From Pseudomonas sp. sp1636 (GTDB lineage: Bacteria > Pseudomonadota > Gammaproteobacteria > Pseudomonadales > Pseudomonadaceae), in the NCBI RefSeq assembly GCF_030376615.1, contig NZ_JARRAB010000002.1, positions 62,001-126,000 of the forward strand: a stretch of 64,000 nucleotides of DNA, written 5' to 3'. The notes under the pieces are model-generated. The model searched no databases. It was not told the origin of the DNA and saw only the letters and a list, made by a program, of their open reading frames with translations. Positions 44,738 through 52,975 of this stretch are shown here, piece by piece. The number at the start of each line of letters is the position of its first letter. The first letter of the stretch is position 1. The translations under genes and the position numbers were made by a program.

Positions 44738-44881
44738 AGCAGGCCGTTGAAAAACGTTGGCGAGGCAGCCAGCGCAAGGCAAAAACAGGCGAAAAAGCGC
44801 AGTTTACGAGCTGTAAATGAGCATTTTGAGCCTGTTTTTAACGCTGCGATGGCAACGCAGGTAGTTTTTCAACAGCCTGCT
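44738..44881. repeat. MITE-like palindromic repeat, about 144 bp
   Basis: Ends are 18-bp inverted repeats with one mismatch (AGCAGGCCGTTGAAAAAC and GTTTTTCAACAGCCTGCT). The inside is also partly self-complementary and has no coding frame. Similar intergenic repeats are frequent in Pseudomonas genomes. It stands between cheR and its terminator. Confidence 0.75.
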
Positions 44882-44897
44882 AGGGTGCAGGATCAAG

Positions 44898-44922
44898 CGG
44901 GAGGCCAGTGGCCTCCCGTTTT
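44898..44922 (+). terminator. Terminator after cheR
   Basis: CGGGAGGCCA / TGGCCTCCCG stem followed by TTTT. Confidence 0.8.
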
Positions 44923-45055
44923 GCGTTATGCGCAGCGGCAAAACGCTGAGCTGCTTGCCGCTTTGCTTGCCATGGGGCGGAAAAGCCTTGCCGCTCAGCC
45001 TTGCTAAACGCCCTGTATATTTATCAACTTATTGAAATATAAGATAAAAATAAAA

Positions 45056-45071
45056 TGGCACGACCTTTGCT
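45056..45071 (+). promoter_or_regulatory. Sigma-54 promoter of flgB
   Basis: TGGCACGACCTTTGCT matches TGGCACG-N4-TTGCW at every fixed position and lies 51 bp before the flgB ATG. It would be activated by FleQ. Confidence 0.88.
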
Positions 45072-45121
45072 AAATATCTTCTACGGAAAACAGGCAAGCC
45101 CAACGGCAAAGGTTCCTGACC

Positions 45122-45529
45122 ATGAGCATCAGTTTCGACAGCGCACTCGGCATCCATGAAAAGGCCCTCGGCTTTCGCGCCCAGCGTGCCGAGGTATTGG
45201 CCAGCAACATAGCCAACGCCGACACGCCCAACTACAAGGCGCGCGATCTGGATTTCGCCTCGGTGTTGGCCGAGCAAAGTGCCAAGAACCAGCAGGGTTC
45301 GGCTGGCCTGGCCCGCACTAACAGCCGGCATATCGCCGCCGAGGGCATGGCCGTGGGCAGTGCCACTCTGGCCTATCGCATCCCCGCGCACCCCTCGATC
45401 GATCAGAACACCGTCGACGCGCAGGTCGAGCAGTCCAGCTACGCGGAAAACGCGATGAACTTCCAAGCCAGCTTCACCCTTCTCAACAGCAAGTTCAAAG
45501 GGCTGGTCAGCGCCCTGCGCGGCGATTAA
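45122..45529 (+). CDS. flgB: Flagellar proximal rod protein FlgB
   Basis: 135 residues. N-terminal rod/hook motif (FRAQRAEVLASNIANADTPNYKARDLDF) and C-terminal helix (NAMNFQASFTLLNSKFKGLVSAL), the size of other FlgB. Forms the base of the rod in the periplasm. Preceded by a sigma-54 promoter and followed 14 bp later by flgC. Confidence 0.96.
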   Translation: MSISFDSALGIHEKALGFRAQRAEVLASNIANADTPNYKARDLDFASVLAEQSAKNQQGSAGLARTNSRHIAAEGMAVGSATLAYRIPAHPSIDQNTVDAQVEQSSYAENAMNFQASFTLLNSKFKGLVSALRGD

Positions 45530-45543
45530 AGGAGCCTGATGCC

Positions 45544-45987
45544 ATGTCACTCGCCAGTGTTTTCAATATCGCCGGAACCGGCATGAGTGCCCAGAGCACT
45601 CGCTTGAACACCATTTCCAGCAACATCGCTAACGCCGAGACGGTGTCGTCGAGCGTCGATCAGACCTACCGCGCGCGCCATCCGGTGTTTGCCACGGTGT
45701 TCCAGCAGTCCTTGGGCGATGGCAGTGGTTCGCTGTTCGCCGAGCAGGATCAGGCCGGCGGCGGCGTGCAGGTGCTGGGTATCGTCGAGGATCAGAGCAG
45801 TCTGGTGCCGCGCTACGAGCCGAACCATCCGGCAGCCGATGAGGGCGGTTATGTGTATTACCCCAACGTCAATGTGGTCGAGGAAATGGCCGACATGATT
45901 TCTGCCAGTCGGGCCTTTCAGACCAACGTCGAGTTGATGAATACCGCCAAGCAAATGATGCAGCGCGTACTGACCCTGGGCCAGTAA
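45544..45987 (+). CDS. flgC: Flagellar proximal rod protein FlgC
   Basis: 147 residues. N-terminal motif MSAQSTRLNTISSNIANAETVSS and C-terminal NVNVVEEMADMISASRAFQTNVELMNTAKQMMQRVLTLGQ, the FlgC signature. Rod component. AGGAG stands ahead of the ATG, and flgD follows 21 bp later. Confidence 0.96.
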   Translation: MSLASVFNIAGTGMSAQSTRLNTISSNIANAETVSSSVDQTYRARHPVFATVFQQSLGDGSGSLFAEQDQAGGGVQVLGIVEDQSSLVPRYEPNHPAADEGGYVYYPNVNVVEEMADMISASRAFQTNVELMNTAKQMMQRVLTLGQ

Positions 45988-46008
45988 GCCACCCGCGAGG
46001 AGTGAAGG

Positions 46009-46674
46009 ATGAGCAGCGTTAGTGGCGTCAGTTCTGCACTGGATCAATACCAGATCAAGCAGGAACCCAAGCAGAGCAAGGAACTCGGCAAGAACGAGTT
46101 TCTCAACCTGCTGGTGACTCAGTTGAATAATCAGAACCCGCTGGAGCCCCAGGGCAACGGCGAGTTTATCGCCCAGTTGGCCCAGTTCAGCCAGGTCGAG
46201 GGGATCGAAAAGCTCAACGCCAGCATGAGTTCCCTGTTGTCCGGCTACCAGTCGTCCCAGGCGCTGCAGGCCTCTTCCCTGGTCGGGCGCAAGGTCATAG
46301 TGCCGACCGACAAGGCGGTGGTCGATACCAGCGAGAGCTTCAAGGCCAGCCTGGTATTGCCAACCAGCAGCAGCAACGTCTACGTCAATGTCTACGACAA
46401 GGCGGGCACGGCGGTCAGTCGGGTCAACCTGGGCGAGCAGGCCGCCGGCAATGTCAGCTTTATCTGGGACGGCAAGAACGCCAGCGGCAATCTGTTGCCG
46501 CCCGGCACCTACAAGTTCGAGGCGCAGGCCAGCTATGACGGCGAGACCAAGGGGCTCTACACCCTGCTCCCGGCCAACGTCGACAGCGTCACCCTGGGCG
46601 GCAGCGAACTGACGCTCAACCTGGCGGGGCTCGGCAGCGTGCCGCTCTCCCAGGTACAGGTCATCGGTCAGTAA
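46009..46674 (+). CDS. flgD: Hook assembly scaffold FlgD
   Basis: 221 residues. LGKNEFLNLLVTQLNNQNPLEPQGNGEFIAQLAQFSQVEGIEKLN is the conserved N-terminal block; the C-terminal part is the FlgD Ig/tudor hybrid (GTAVSRVNLGEQAAGNVSFIWDG). Caps the growing hook and is later discarded. GAGGAG lies ahead of the ATG. Confidence 0.96.
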   Translation: MSSVSGVSSALDQYQIKQEPKQSKELGKNEFLNLLVTQLNNQNPLEPQGNGEFIAQLAQFSQVEGIEKLNASMSSLLSGYQSSQALQASSLVGRKVIVPTDKAVVDTSESFKASLVLPTSSSNVYVNVYDKAGTAVSRVNLGEQAAGNVSFIWDGKNASGNLLPPGTYKFEAQASYDGETKGLYTLLPANVDSVTLGGSELTLNLAGLGSVPLSQVQVIGQ

Positions 46675-46717
46675 TCAGCGGATTTAAGCGCCGGCGCGAC
46701 CGGCCAAGGAGACTTGC

Positions 46718-48079
46718 ATGTCGTTCAATATCGGTCTGAGTGGCCTGCGTGCTGCGACCAGTGACCTCAATATCACCGGTAACAACATCGCCAACGCCGG
46801 CACGGTCGGCTTCAAGCAGTCGCGTGCCGAGTTCGCCGATCTGTATGCGGCCTCGGTGCAGGGTACCGGCAAGAACAGCCAGGGTGCCGGCGTGCAGCTC
46901 GCCAACGTGTCGCAGTCGTTCAATCAGGGCAACATCAACTACACGCAGAACGCCCTGGATCTGGCCATCAATGGCAACGGCTTCTTCCAGACCAGCAACA
47001 ACGGCGAGGTCAGCTATACCCGGGCCGGCTATTTCGGTACCGACCGCGAAGGCTATATGGTGAACAACTTCGGCTATCGCCTGCAGGGCTATGCGGTCGA
47101 TGGCAATGGCAACCTGCAGAACGGGGTGATCGATGACCTGCGTATCCAGTCGGCCAGCCAGGCGCCGCGGGCCACCAGCGAGCTGAAACAGACGTTCAAC
47201 TTGAATTCGACCAATACGGTGCCGACTACCGCGCCGTTCGACCCGAGCGACCCGACCACCTACAACTCCTCCACTTCGACCAATGTGTATGACACCCAGG
47301 GCAACGCCCATGTGCTGACCCAGTACTTCGTCAAGCAGCTACAAATCCCCGGGTCGCCTACAGGGGGTAACTGGCAGATGAACGTGCTGATCGACGGGCG
47401 CAATCCGGCAGACCCGGCCTCCACCGTGCCCTACTCGATGGCGATGAGCTTCACCCCCAGCGGTCAGCTGGATCCCGCCAGTCTGATCCCCGGCGACTAT
47501 GACGGTGCCGGCCCCAGCGTGGAGGATTTCACCGTCGATCCGGCCAGCGGACGCTTCGCCCTGAACGGCTGGGTGCCGGCGACGGCAGACAAGTCGGTGC
47601 CACCGGTTTGGTCGGCTAACGGCGCCACTGCCAATGTCGCCGGCATTCAGCTCGATCTGCGTAATTCCACCCAGTACGCCAGCTCCTTCGCGGTCAACAG
47701 CGTCAGCCAGGACGGCTACACCACCGGTCAGTTGGCGGGGCTGGAGATCGATGACACCGGGGTGATTTTTGCCCGCTACACCAATGGTCAGTCGAATGTG
47801 CAGGGGCAGATAATCTTGGCCAGTTTTGCCGATCCTCAGGGCCTGACGCCGGTGGGCAAGTCCGCCTGGGCGCAATCCTTCCAGTCCGGTGAGCCGGTGA
47901 TCGGCACGCCGCGCAGCGGCGTCCTCGGCGCCTTGCAGTCGGGCGCTCTGGAAGACTCCAACGTCGAGGTGTCCGAGCAGCTGGTCAACATGATCGTCGC
48001 CCAGCGCAACTATCAGGCCAGCGCCAAGGCCATCGAAACCGAAAGCACCATCACGCAGACGATTATCAATCTGCGCTGA
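46718..48079 (+). CDS. flgE: Flagellar hook protein FlgE
   Basis: 453 residues. Starts MSFNIGLSGLRAATSDLNITGNNIANAGTVGFKQSRAEF and ends LEDSNVEVSEQLVNMIVAQRNYQASAKAIETESTITQTIINLR, the FlgE ends. The middle domains are variable. Builds the hook. A strong terminator follows, separating flgBCDE from flgF-L. Confidence 0.96.
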   Translation: MSFNIGLSGLRAATSDLNITGNNIANAGTVGFKQSRAEFADLYAASVQGTGKNSQGAGVQLANVSQSFNQGNINYTQNALDLAINGNGFFQTSNNGEVSYTRAGYFGTDREGYMVNNFGYRLQGYAVDGNGNLQNGVIDDLRIQSASQAPRATSELKQTFNLNSTNTVPTTAPFDPSDPTTYNSSTSTNVYDTQGNAHVLTQYFVKQLQIPGSPTGGNWQMNVLIDGRNPADPASTVPYSMAMSFTPSGQLDPASLIPGDYDGAGPSVEDFTVDPASGRFALNGWVPATADKSVPPVWSANGATANVAGIQLDLRNSTQYASSFAVNSVSQDGYTTGQLAGLEIDDTGVIFARYTNGQSNVQGQIILASFADPQGLTPVGKSAWAQSFQSGEPVIGTPRSGVLGALQSGALEDSNVEVSEQLVNMIVAQRNYQASAKAIETESTITQTIINLR

Positions 48080-48155
48080 TAGTGGCTCGCAGGTCTGGTT
48101 GATTACTGCGTCGGCGCTTGCCGGTAGCGGCAAATTTCCGCCGATCTACTCTTGC

Positions 48156-48186
48156 ACAGGCTCCCTATGGGAGCCTGTTTGTTTTT
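48156..48186 (+). terminator. Terminator after flgE
   Basis: ACAGGCTCCC / GGGAGCCTGT stem, followed by TTGTTTTT. Confidence 0.88.
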
Positions 48187-48230
48187 AAAAATACTTATAT
48201 TTCATTGCCTTGCGAATTGTTTGCCGGGGT

Positions 48231-48246
48231 TGGCGCGGTGCTTGCT
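48231..48246 (+). promoter_or_regulatory. Sigma-54 promoter of flgF
   Basis: TGGCGCGGTGCTTGCT differs from TGGCACG-N4-TTGCW at one position outside GG/GC. It lies 51 bp before the flgF start, the same distance as the site before flgB. Confidence 0.82.
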
Positions 48247-48296
48247 TGATAGCTTGCAAAGAGCAGCGGGCGGCATGCCCACCTCGGAGAATAACC

Positions 48297-49037
48297 ATGG
48301 ACAAGATGCTGTACGTCGCCATGACCGGCGCCCATAACAACACTCTGGCCCAGAGCGCCCACGCCAACAACTTGGCGAACATCTCGACCAGTGGCTTTCG
48401 CCGCGATTTCGAGCAGGCGCGTTCGATGCCGGTTTTCGGTGACACGCTTCCGGCCCGGGTCTACGCCATGAGCGAGCGCCCCGGCACCGACTTCACTCCG
48501 GGCGCCTTGCAGGAGACCGGCCGCGACCTGGACGTGGCGATTGGCGGCCAGGGCTGGCTGGCCGTGCAGGCGGCGGATGGCAGCGAAGCCTATGTGCGCA
48601 CCGCCAGCCTGAATATTGACGCCCAGGGCATGTTGCGTACCGGCAACGGCTTGCCGGTGATGGGCAATGGCGGGCCGATCGCCGTGCCGCCGGAGCAGAA
48701 AGTCGAGATCGGCCAGGACGGCACCATCAGCATTCGCGCCCTCGGCGAGGGGCCTAGCGTGCTCGCCGAGGTCGACCGACTGAAGCTGGTCAACCCGGAT
48801 CCCAAGCAGATGGAGAAGGGCAGCGATGGCCTGATTCGCTTCAAGGGCGCGGATCCGGTGCAGGCGGATGCCGCGGTGCAGGTGACTTCCGGTTTTCTCG
48901 AATCGAGCAACGTCAATGCGGTGGAGGAGATGACCGCCATCCTCTCCCTGTCCCGTCAGTTCGAGCTGCAAGTCAAGATGATGCGCACCGCCGAAGACAA
49001 TGCGGCTGCTGTGGCGCGGGTTTTGCAGATTAGCTAA
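48297..49037 (+). CDS. flgF: Flagellar proximal rod protein FlgF
   Basis: 246 residues from ATG 48297 (CGGAGA upstream); longer frames from 48210 are ignored. MDKMLYVAMTGAHNNTLAQSAHANNLANISTSGFRRDFEQA is the FlgF start. FlgG-like middle and the C-terminal LESSNVNAVEEMTAILSLSRQFELQVKMM are clear. Rod component. The first gene after the second sigma-54 promoter. Confidence 0.95.
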   Translation: MDKMLYVAMTGAHNNTLAQSAHANNLANISTSGFRRDFEQARSMPVFGDTLPARVYAMSERPGTDFTPGALQETGRDLDVAIGGQGWLAVQAADGSEAYVRTASLNIDAQGMLRTGNGLPVMGNGGPIAVPPEQKVEIGQDGTISIRALGEGPSVLAEVDRLKLVNPDPKQMEKGSDGLIRFKGADPVQADAAVQVTSGFLESSNVNAVEEMTAILSLSRQFELQVKMMRTAEDNAAAVARVLQIS

Positions 49038-49083
49038 CTATCAGCACGCGGCGCCGTGAAAACGGCGCCCGAGGAGAATCGAT

Positions 49084-49869
49084 ATGCTTCCGGCACTGTG
49101 GGTCAGCAAGACCGGTCTGTCCGCCCAGGACATGAACCTGACCACCATTTCCAACAACCTGGCCAACGTCTCGACCACCGGCTTCAAGCGCGACCGCGCC
49201 GAGTTCGAGGATCTGCTGTATCAGATCCGCCGTCAGCCGGGTGGCCAGTCCAGTCAGGACAGCCAGCTGCCGTCCGGCTTGCAGCTCGGCACCGGGGTGC
49301 GGGTGGTCGGCACGCAGAAGATCTTCACCACCGGCAGCCTGCAAACCACCGAGCAGCCGCTGGACATGGCGGTCAACGGTCGCGGTTTCTTCCAGGTGCT
49401 GATGCCCGACGGCACCGTGTCCTACACCCGCGATGGCAGCTTCCATCTGAATTCCGATGGCCAGGTCGTCACCTCCAATGGCTTTGCCCTGGAGCCGGCC
49501 ATCGTCCTGCCCAACGAAGTGCGTACCTTCACCGTCGGCGATGACGGCACAGTGTCGGTGACCACCGCCGGCAACGCGCAGCCGCAGATCGTCGGCAACC
49601 TGCAGATCGCCGACTTCATCAACCCGGCGGGTCTGGAGGCGGTCGGCAACAACCTGTTCCTGGAGACCGCCTCCAGCGGTGCGCCGCAGGTCGGCACGCC
49701 GGGCCTCAACGGCCTGGGCACCACCCTGCAGAACACCCTGGAAAACTCCAACGTCAGCGTGGTCGAGGAGCTGGTGAACATGATCACCACCCAACGCGCC
49801 TACGAGATGAACTCGAAAGTCATCTCCACCGCCGACCAGATGTTGGCTTTCGTTTCGCAGAATCTTTAA
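49084..49869 (+). CDS. flgG: Flagellar distal rod protein FlgG
   Basis: 261 residues. LWVSKTGLSAQDMNLTTISNNLANVSTTGFKRDRAEFEDLLY at the start and NVSVVEELVNMITTQRAYEMNSKVISTADQMLAFVSQNL at the end are the FlgG signatures. Forms the distal rod. ACGAGGAGA-type spacing ahead; it follows flgF by 46 bp. Confidence 0.97.
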   Translation: MLPALWVSKTGLSAQDMNLTTISNNLANVSTTGFKRDRAEFEDLLYQIRRQPGGQSSQDSQLPSGLQLGTGVRVVGTQKIFTTGSLQTTEQPLDMAVNGRGFFQVLMPDGTVSYTRDGSFHLNSDGQVVTSNGFALEPAIVLPNEVRTFTVGDDGTVSVTTAGNAQPQIVGNLQIADFINPAGLEAVGNNLFLETASSGAPQVGTPGLNGLGTTLQNTLENSNVSVVEELVNMITTQRAYEMNSKVISTADQMLAFVSQNL

Positions 49870-49929
49870 CGCCTGATGCTGGGCGTTAGCCCGGCCCTGG
49901 CCTGATATAAACGCCGTGAGGTAGTGGGT

Positions 49930-50625
49930 ATGAATCGGCTGGTAATAGTGCTCTCGATGCTGGGCCTTGTGCTGCTGGGCGGCTGCGTCGCGCCGCCGGC
50001 GAAGCCCAACGACCCCTATTACGCGCCGGTACTGCCACGTACGCCGTTGCCGGCGGAGCAGAACAACGGCTCGATTTATCAGGCCGGCTTCGAGAACAGC
50101 CTGTTCGATGATCGCAAGGCTTACCGCGTCGGCGACATCATCACCATCACCCTCAACGAGCGCACCCAGGCCAGCAAGAATGCCGGTTCGCAGATCCAGA
50201 AGGACAGCAAAGCCGACATCGGCCTGACCTCGCTGTTCGGTGGCGCGGTGTCGGCGGCCAATCCGTTTTCCGACAATCAGCTGTCGCTGGGCGCCGAGTA
50301 CAGCGCCAGCCGCGATACCAAGGGCGATAGCAAGGCGGCCCAGGGCAACAGCCTCAATGGCTCGATCACGGTAACCGTGGCCGAGGTGCTGCCTAACGGC
50401 ATTCTGGCGGTGCGCGGCGAGAAGTGGATGACCCTCAATACCGGCGACGAGCTGGTGCGTATTGCCGGCCTGGTGCGCGCCGACGATATCGCCACGGACA
50501 ACACCGTGGCCTCGACCCGCATCGCCGACGCGCGCATCACCTACTCGGGCACCGGCGCCTTCGCCGATGCCAGCCAGCCGGGTTGGCTCGATCGTTTCTT
50601 CATCAGCCCGCTGTGGCCGTTCTAA
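49930..50625 (+). CDS. flgH: L-ring lipoprotein FlgH
   Basis: 231 residues from ATG 49930; a GTG six bases earlier is possible. Lipobox LVLLGGC sets the lipidated Cys. [24 protein letters not shown] and [31 protein letters not shown] are conserved FlgH blocks. Forms the outer-membrane L ring. A REP repeat starts 20 bp after its stop. Confidence 0.95.
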   Translation: MNRLVIVLSMLGLVLLGGCVAPPAKPNDPYYAPVLPRTPLPAEQNNGSIYQAGFENSLFDDRKAYRVGDIITITLNERTQASKNAGSQIQKDSKADIGLTSLFGGAVSAANPFSDNQLSLGAEYSASRDTKGDSKAAQGNSLNGSITVTVAEVLPNGILAVRGEKWMTLNTGDELVRIAGLVRADDIATDNTVASTRIADARITYSGTGAFADASQPGWLDRFFISPLWPF

Positions 50626-50645
50626 GGGTGACGCAGATGATGATC

Positions 50646-50717
50646 GTAGGAGCGGGCCATGCCCGCGAAAGCATTCACAGGGTCGGTAGCAGGATCGCGG
50701 GCATGGCCCGCTCCTAC
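50646..50717. repeat. REP inverted repeat overlapping the start of flgI
   Basis: Two perfect 23-bp inverse arms, 50646-50668 and 50695-50717, each containing GGAGCGGGCCATGCCCGCG or its complement, with a 26-bp loop. The FlgI start used by most homologues (ATG 50703) lies within the right arm, so the first residues MARSY are encoded by REP sequence. Confidence 0.9.
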
Positions 50718-51800
50718 CTCTTATTGCTATGCGCTCTGCTGTGCCTGCCGGCCCAGGCCGAACGGCTCAAGGATCTGGCCAGCATCCAGGGCGTGCGCAG
50801 CAACCAGTTGATTGGCTACGGCCTGGTGGTCGGTCTCAATGGCAGCGGCGACCAGACCACCCAGACGCCGTTCACCGTGCAGACCTTCAACAACATGATG
50901 GCGCAGTTCGGCATCAAGGTGCCGGCAGGCGGCAATGTGCAGCTGAAGAACGTCGCCGCGGTGTCCATCCATGCCGACTTGCCCGCCTTCGCCAGGCCGG
51001 GGCAGACCATCGACATCACCATCTCTTCCATCGGCAACGCCAAGAGCCTGCGCGGCGGCAGCCTGTTGATGGCGCCGCTCAAGGGCATCGACGGCAATGT
51101 CTATGCCATCGCCCAGGGCAATCTGGTGGTCGGCGGGTTCGATGCCGAAGGCGGCGACGGTTCGCGGATTACCGTCAACGTGCCCTCGGCGGGGCGCATT
51201 CCCGGCGGTGCCACGGTCGAGCGCTCGGTACCCAGCGGTTTCAACCAGGGCAACAGCCTGACCCTCAACCTCAATCGTCCGGACTTCACCACGGCGAAAA
51301 ACATCGTCGACCAGATCAACGACTTGCTCGGTCCGGGTGTCGCCCAGGCGCTCGATGGCGGTTCGATCCGGGTCAGTGCGCCGCTCGATTCGAATCAACG
51401 GGTGGATTACCTGGCCATCCTGGAAAACCTCGAAGTCGAGGTCGGTCAGGCGGTGGCCAAGATCATCATCAACTCGCGCACCGGCACCATCGTCATCGGC
51501 CAGAACGTGCGCGTACAGCCGGCGGCCGTGACCCACGGCAGCCTCACGGTAACCATCACCGAGGATCCCATCGTCAGTCAGCCGGAAGCGCTGTCCGGCG
51601 GTCAGACCGCGGTGGTGCCGCGCTCGCGGGTGAATGCCGATCAAGAGGCCAAGCCCATGTTCAAGTTCGGCCCCGGCACCACCCTGGATGAGATCGTCCG
51701 GGCGGTGAATCAGGTCGGTGCCTCGCCTTCCGACCTGATGGCCATCCTGGAGGCGCTCAAGCAAGCCGGTGCCCTGCAGGCCGACCTGATCGTGATTTAA
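50703..51800 (+). CDS. flgI: P-ring protein FlgI
   Basis: 365 residues from ATG 50703, close to usual FlgI length. The signal peptide [19 protein letters not shown] is followed by [32 protein letters not shown] and the conserved C-terminal [42 protein letters not shown]. Forms the periplasmic P ring. ATG 50637 (with AAGG upstream) is in frame and gives 22 extra residues before the signal peptide; the start is uncertain because a REP repeat covers it. Confidence 0.93.
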   Translation: MARSYLLLLCALLCLPAQAERLKDLASIQGVRSNQLIGYGLVVGLNGSGDQTTQTPFTVQTFNNMMAQFGIKVPAGGNVQLKNVAAVSIHADLPAFARPGQTIDITISSIGNAKSLRGGSLLMAPLKGIDGNVYAIAQGNLVVGGFDAEGGDGSRITVNVPSAGRIPGGATVERSVPSGFNQGNSLTLNLNRPDFTTAKNIVDQINDLLGPGVAQALDGGSIRVSAPLDSNQRVDYLAILENLEVEVGQAVAKIIINSRTGTIVIGQNVRVQPAAVTHGSLTVTITEDPIVSQPEALSGGQTAVVPRSRVNADQEAKPMFKFGPGTTLDEIVRAVNQVGASPSDLMAILEALKQAGALQADLIVI

Positions 51801-51809
51801 GGAGCGACC

Positions 51810-52967
51810 ATGGATTCTCGACTCTCGGCCGGTTTGCGCGGCAATGGCCAAAGCCCGCTGGACAGCGGCGCCTTCACCGACCTCAATCGCCTCAACCAGT
51901 TCAAGGTCGGGGGCGACAGCGAACAGAACATTCGCAAGGTGGCGCAAGAGTTCGAGTCGCTGTTCCTCAATGAGATGCTCAAGGCCATGCGTTCGGCGGG
52001 CGAGGTGTTCGGCGAAGGCAACTTCCTCAACAGCAACGAGAGCAAGACCTACCAGGACATGCACGACCAGCAGTTGGCCGTGACCCTGTCGAACAACCAG
52101 AACGGCATCGGCCTGGCCGATGTGCTGGTGCGGCAGATGGCGCAGATCAAGGATGCCGGCAGCCGGCCGAATCCCTTCGCCCAGGTCGATGCGCCGGTGC
52201 CGAGCGCGCCCAGCAAGCCGCTGGCCAAGGTCGATAGCCAACGTGATGATTCCTTCGCGATCAACCGGCGCCGCCTGTCTCTGCCGGGCAAGCTGGGCGA
52301 GCGCATGATGGCCGGCAGCGTGCCTGCTACCGCGGTGGGGGATGCACAGTCCCTGGCGCAGGCCGACTGGGTGCCGGCCAAGGCCTTCGCTGCGCCGCCC
52401 GACAAGGCCCTGAGCCTGGAGGACGGCGATGCTAGCAGCGGGCGCCGCCTGGCCGGCAAGTCGGTGTTCAACTCGCCGCAGGAGTTCGTCGCCGCCATGC
52501 TGCCGATGGCCGAGCAGGCCGCCGAGAAGATCGGCGTCGAGGCGCGTTACCTGGTGGCCCAGGCCGCCCTGGAAACCGGTTGGGGCAAGTCGATCATCCG
52601 CCAGCGCGACGGCAGCAGCAGCCACAACCTGTTCGGCATCAAGACCCACAACAGCTGGGGCGGCGAGTCGGCGCGGGTGCAGACCACCGAATACCAGGGC
52701 GGCAAGGCGGTCAAAGAGGCCGCCTCGTTCCGTGCCTACGACTCCTACGCGCAAAGCTTCGACGACTACGTCAGCTTTCTGCAGAACAACGGCCGTTATC
52801 AGGGGGCATTGAACGCCACGGCCAACCCCGAGCGCTTCGTCCGCGAATTGCAGCAGGCCGGCTACGCCACCGACCCGCAGTACGCGCGCAAGGTGACGCA
52901 AATCGCCCGCAAGATGCAGACCTACCAAACCATCGCAGCGGCTGGCACGCCGCCGGCCCGCGGGTGA
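51810..52967 (+). CDS. flgJ: Flagellar rod cap and muramidase FlgJ
   Basis: 385 residues. N-terminal rod-scaffold domain (EQNIRKVAQEFESLFLNEMLKAMRSAG...YQDMHDQQLAVTLSNNQNGIGLADVLVRQM). C-terminal glucosaminidase domain with the catalytic Glu in VAQAALETGWGKS, then LFGIK and the YDSYAQSFDDYVSFLQNNGRYQ block. Opens a hole in peptidoglycan for the rod. The start is 10 bp after flgI, with AAGGAG upstream. Confidence 0.95.
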   Translation: MDSRLSAGLRGNGQSPLDSGAFTDLNRLNQFKVGGDSEQNIRKVAQEFESLFLNEMLKAMRSAGEVFGEGNFLNSNESKTYQDMHDQQLAVTLSNNQNGIGLADVLVRQMAQIKDAGSRPNPFAQVDAPVPSAPSKPLAKVDSQRDDSFAINRRRLSLPGKLGERMMAGSVPATAVGDAQSLAQADWVPAKAFAAPPDKALSLEDGDASSGRRLAGKSVFNSPQEFVAAMLPMAEQAAEKIGVEARYLVAQAALETGWGKSIIRQRDGSSSHNLFGIKTHNSWGGESARVQTTEYQGGKAVKEAASFRAYDSYAQSFDDYVSFLQNNGRYQGALNATANPERFVRELQQAGYATDPQYARKVTQIARKMQTYQTIAAAGTPPARG

Positions 52968-52975
52968 ACTGAGCC

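Noticed and set aside
50727..52928. 733-codon minus-strand frame
   Set aside because: Antisense shadow of flgI and flgJ in GC-rich DNA, with no motif of its own.
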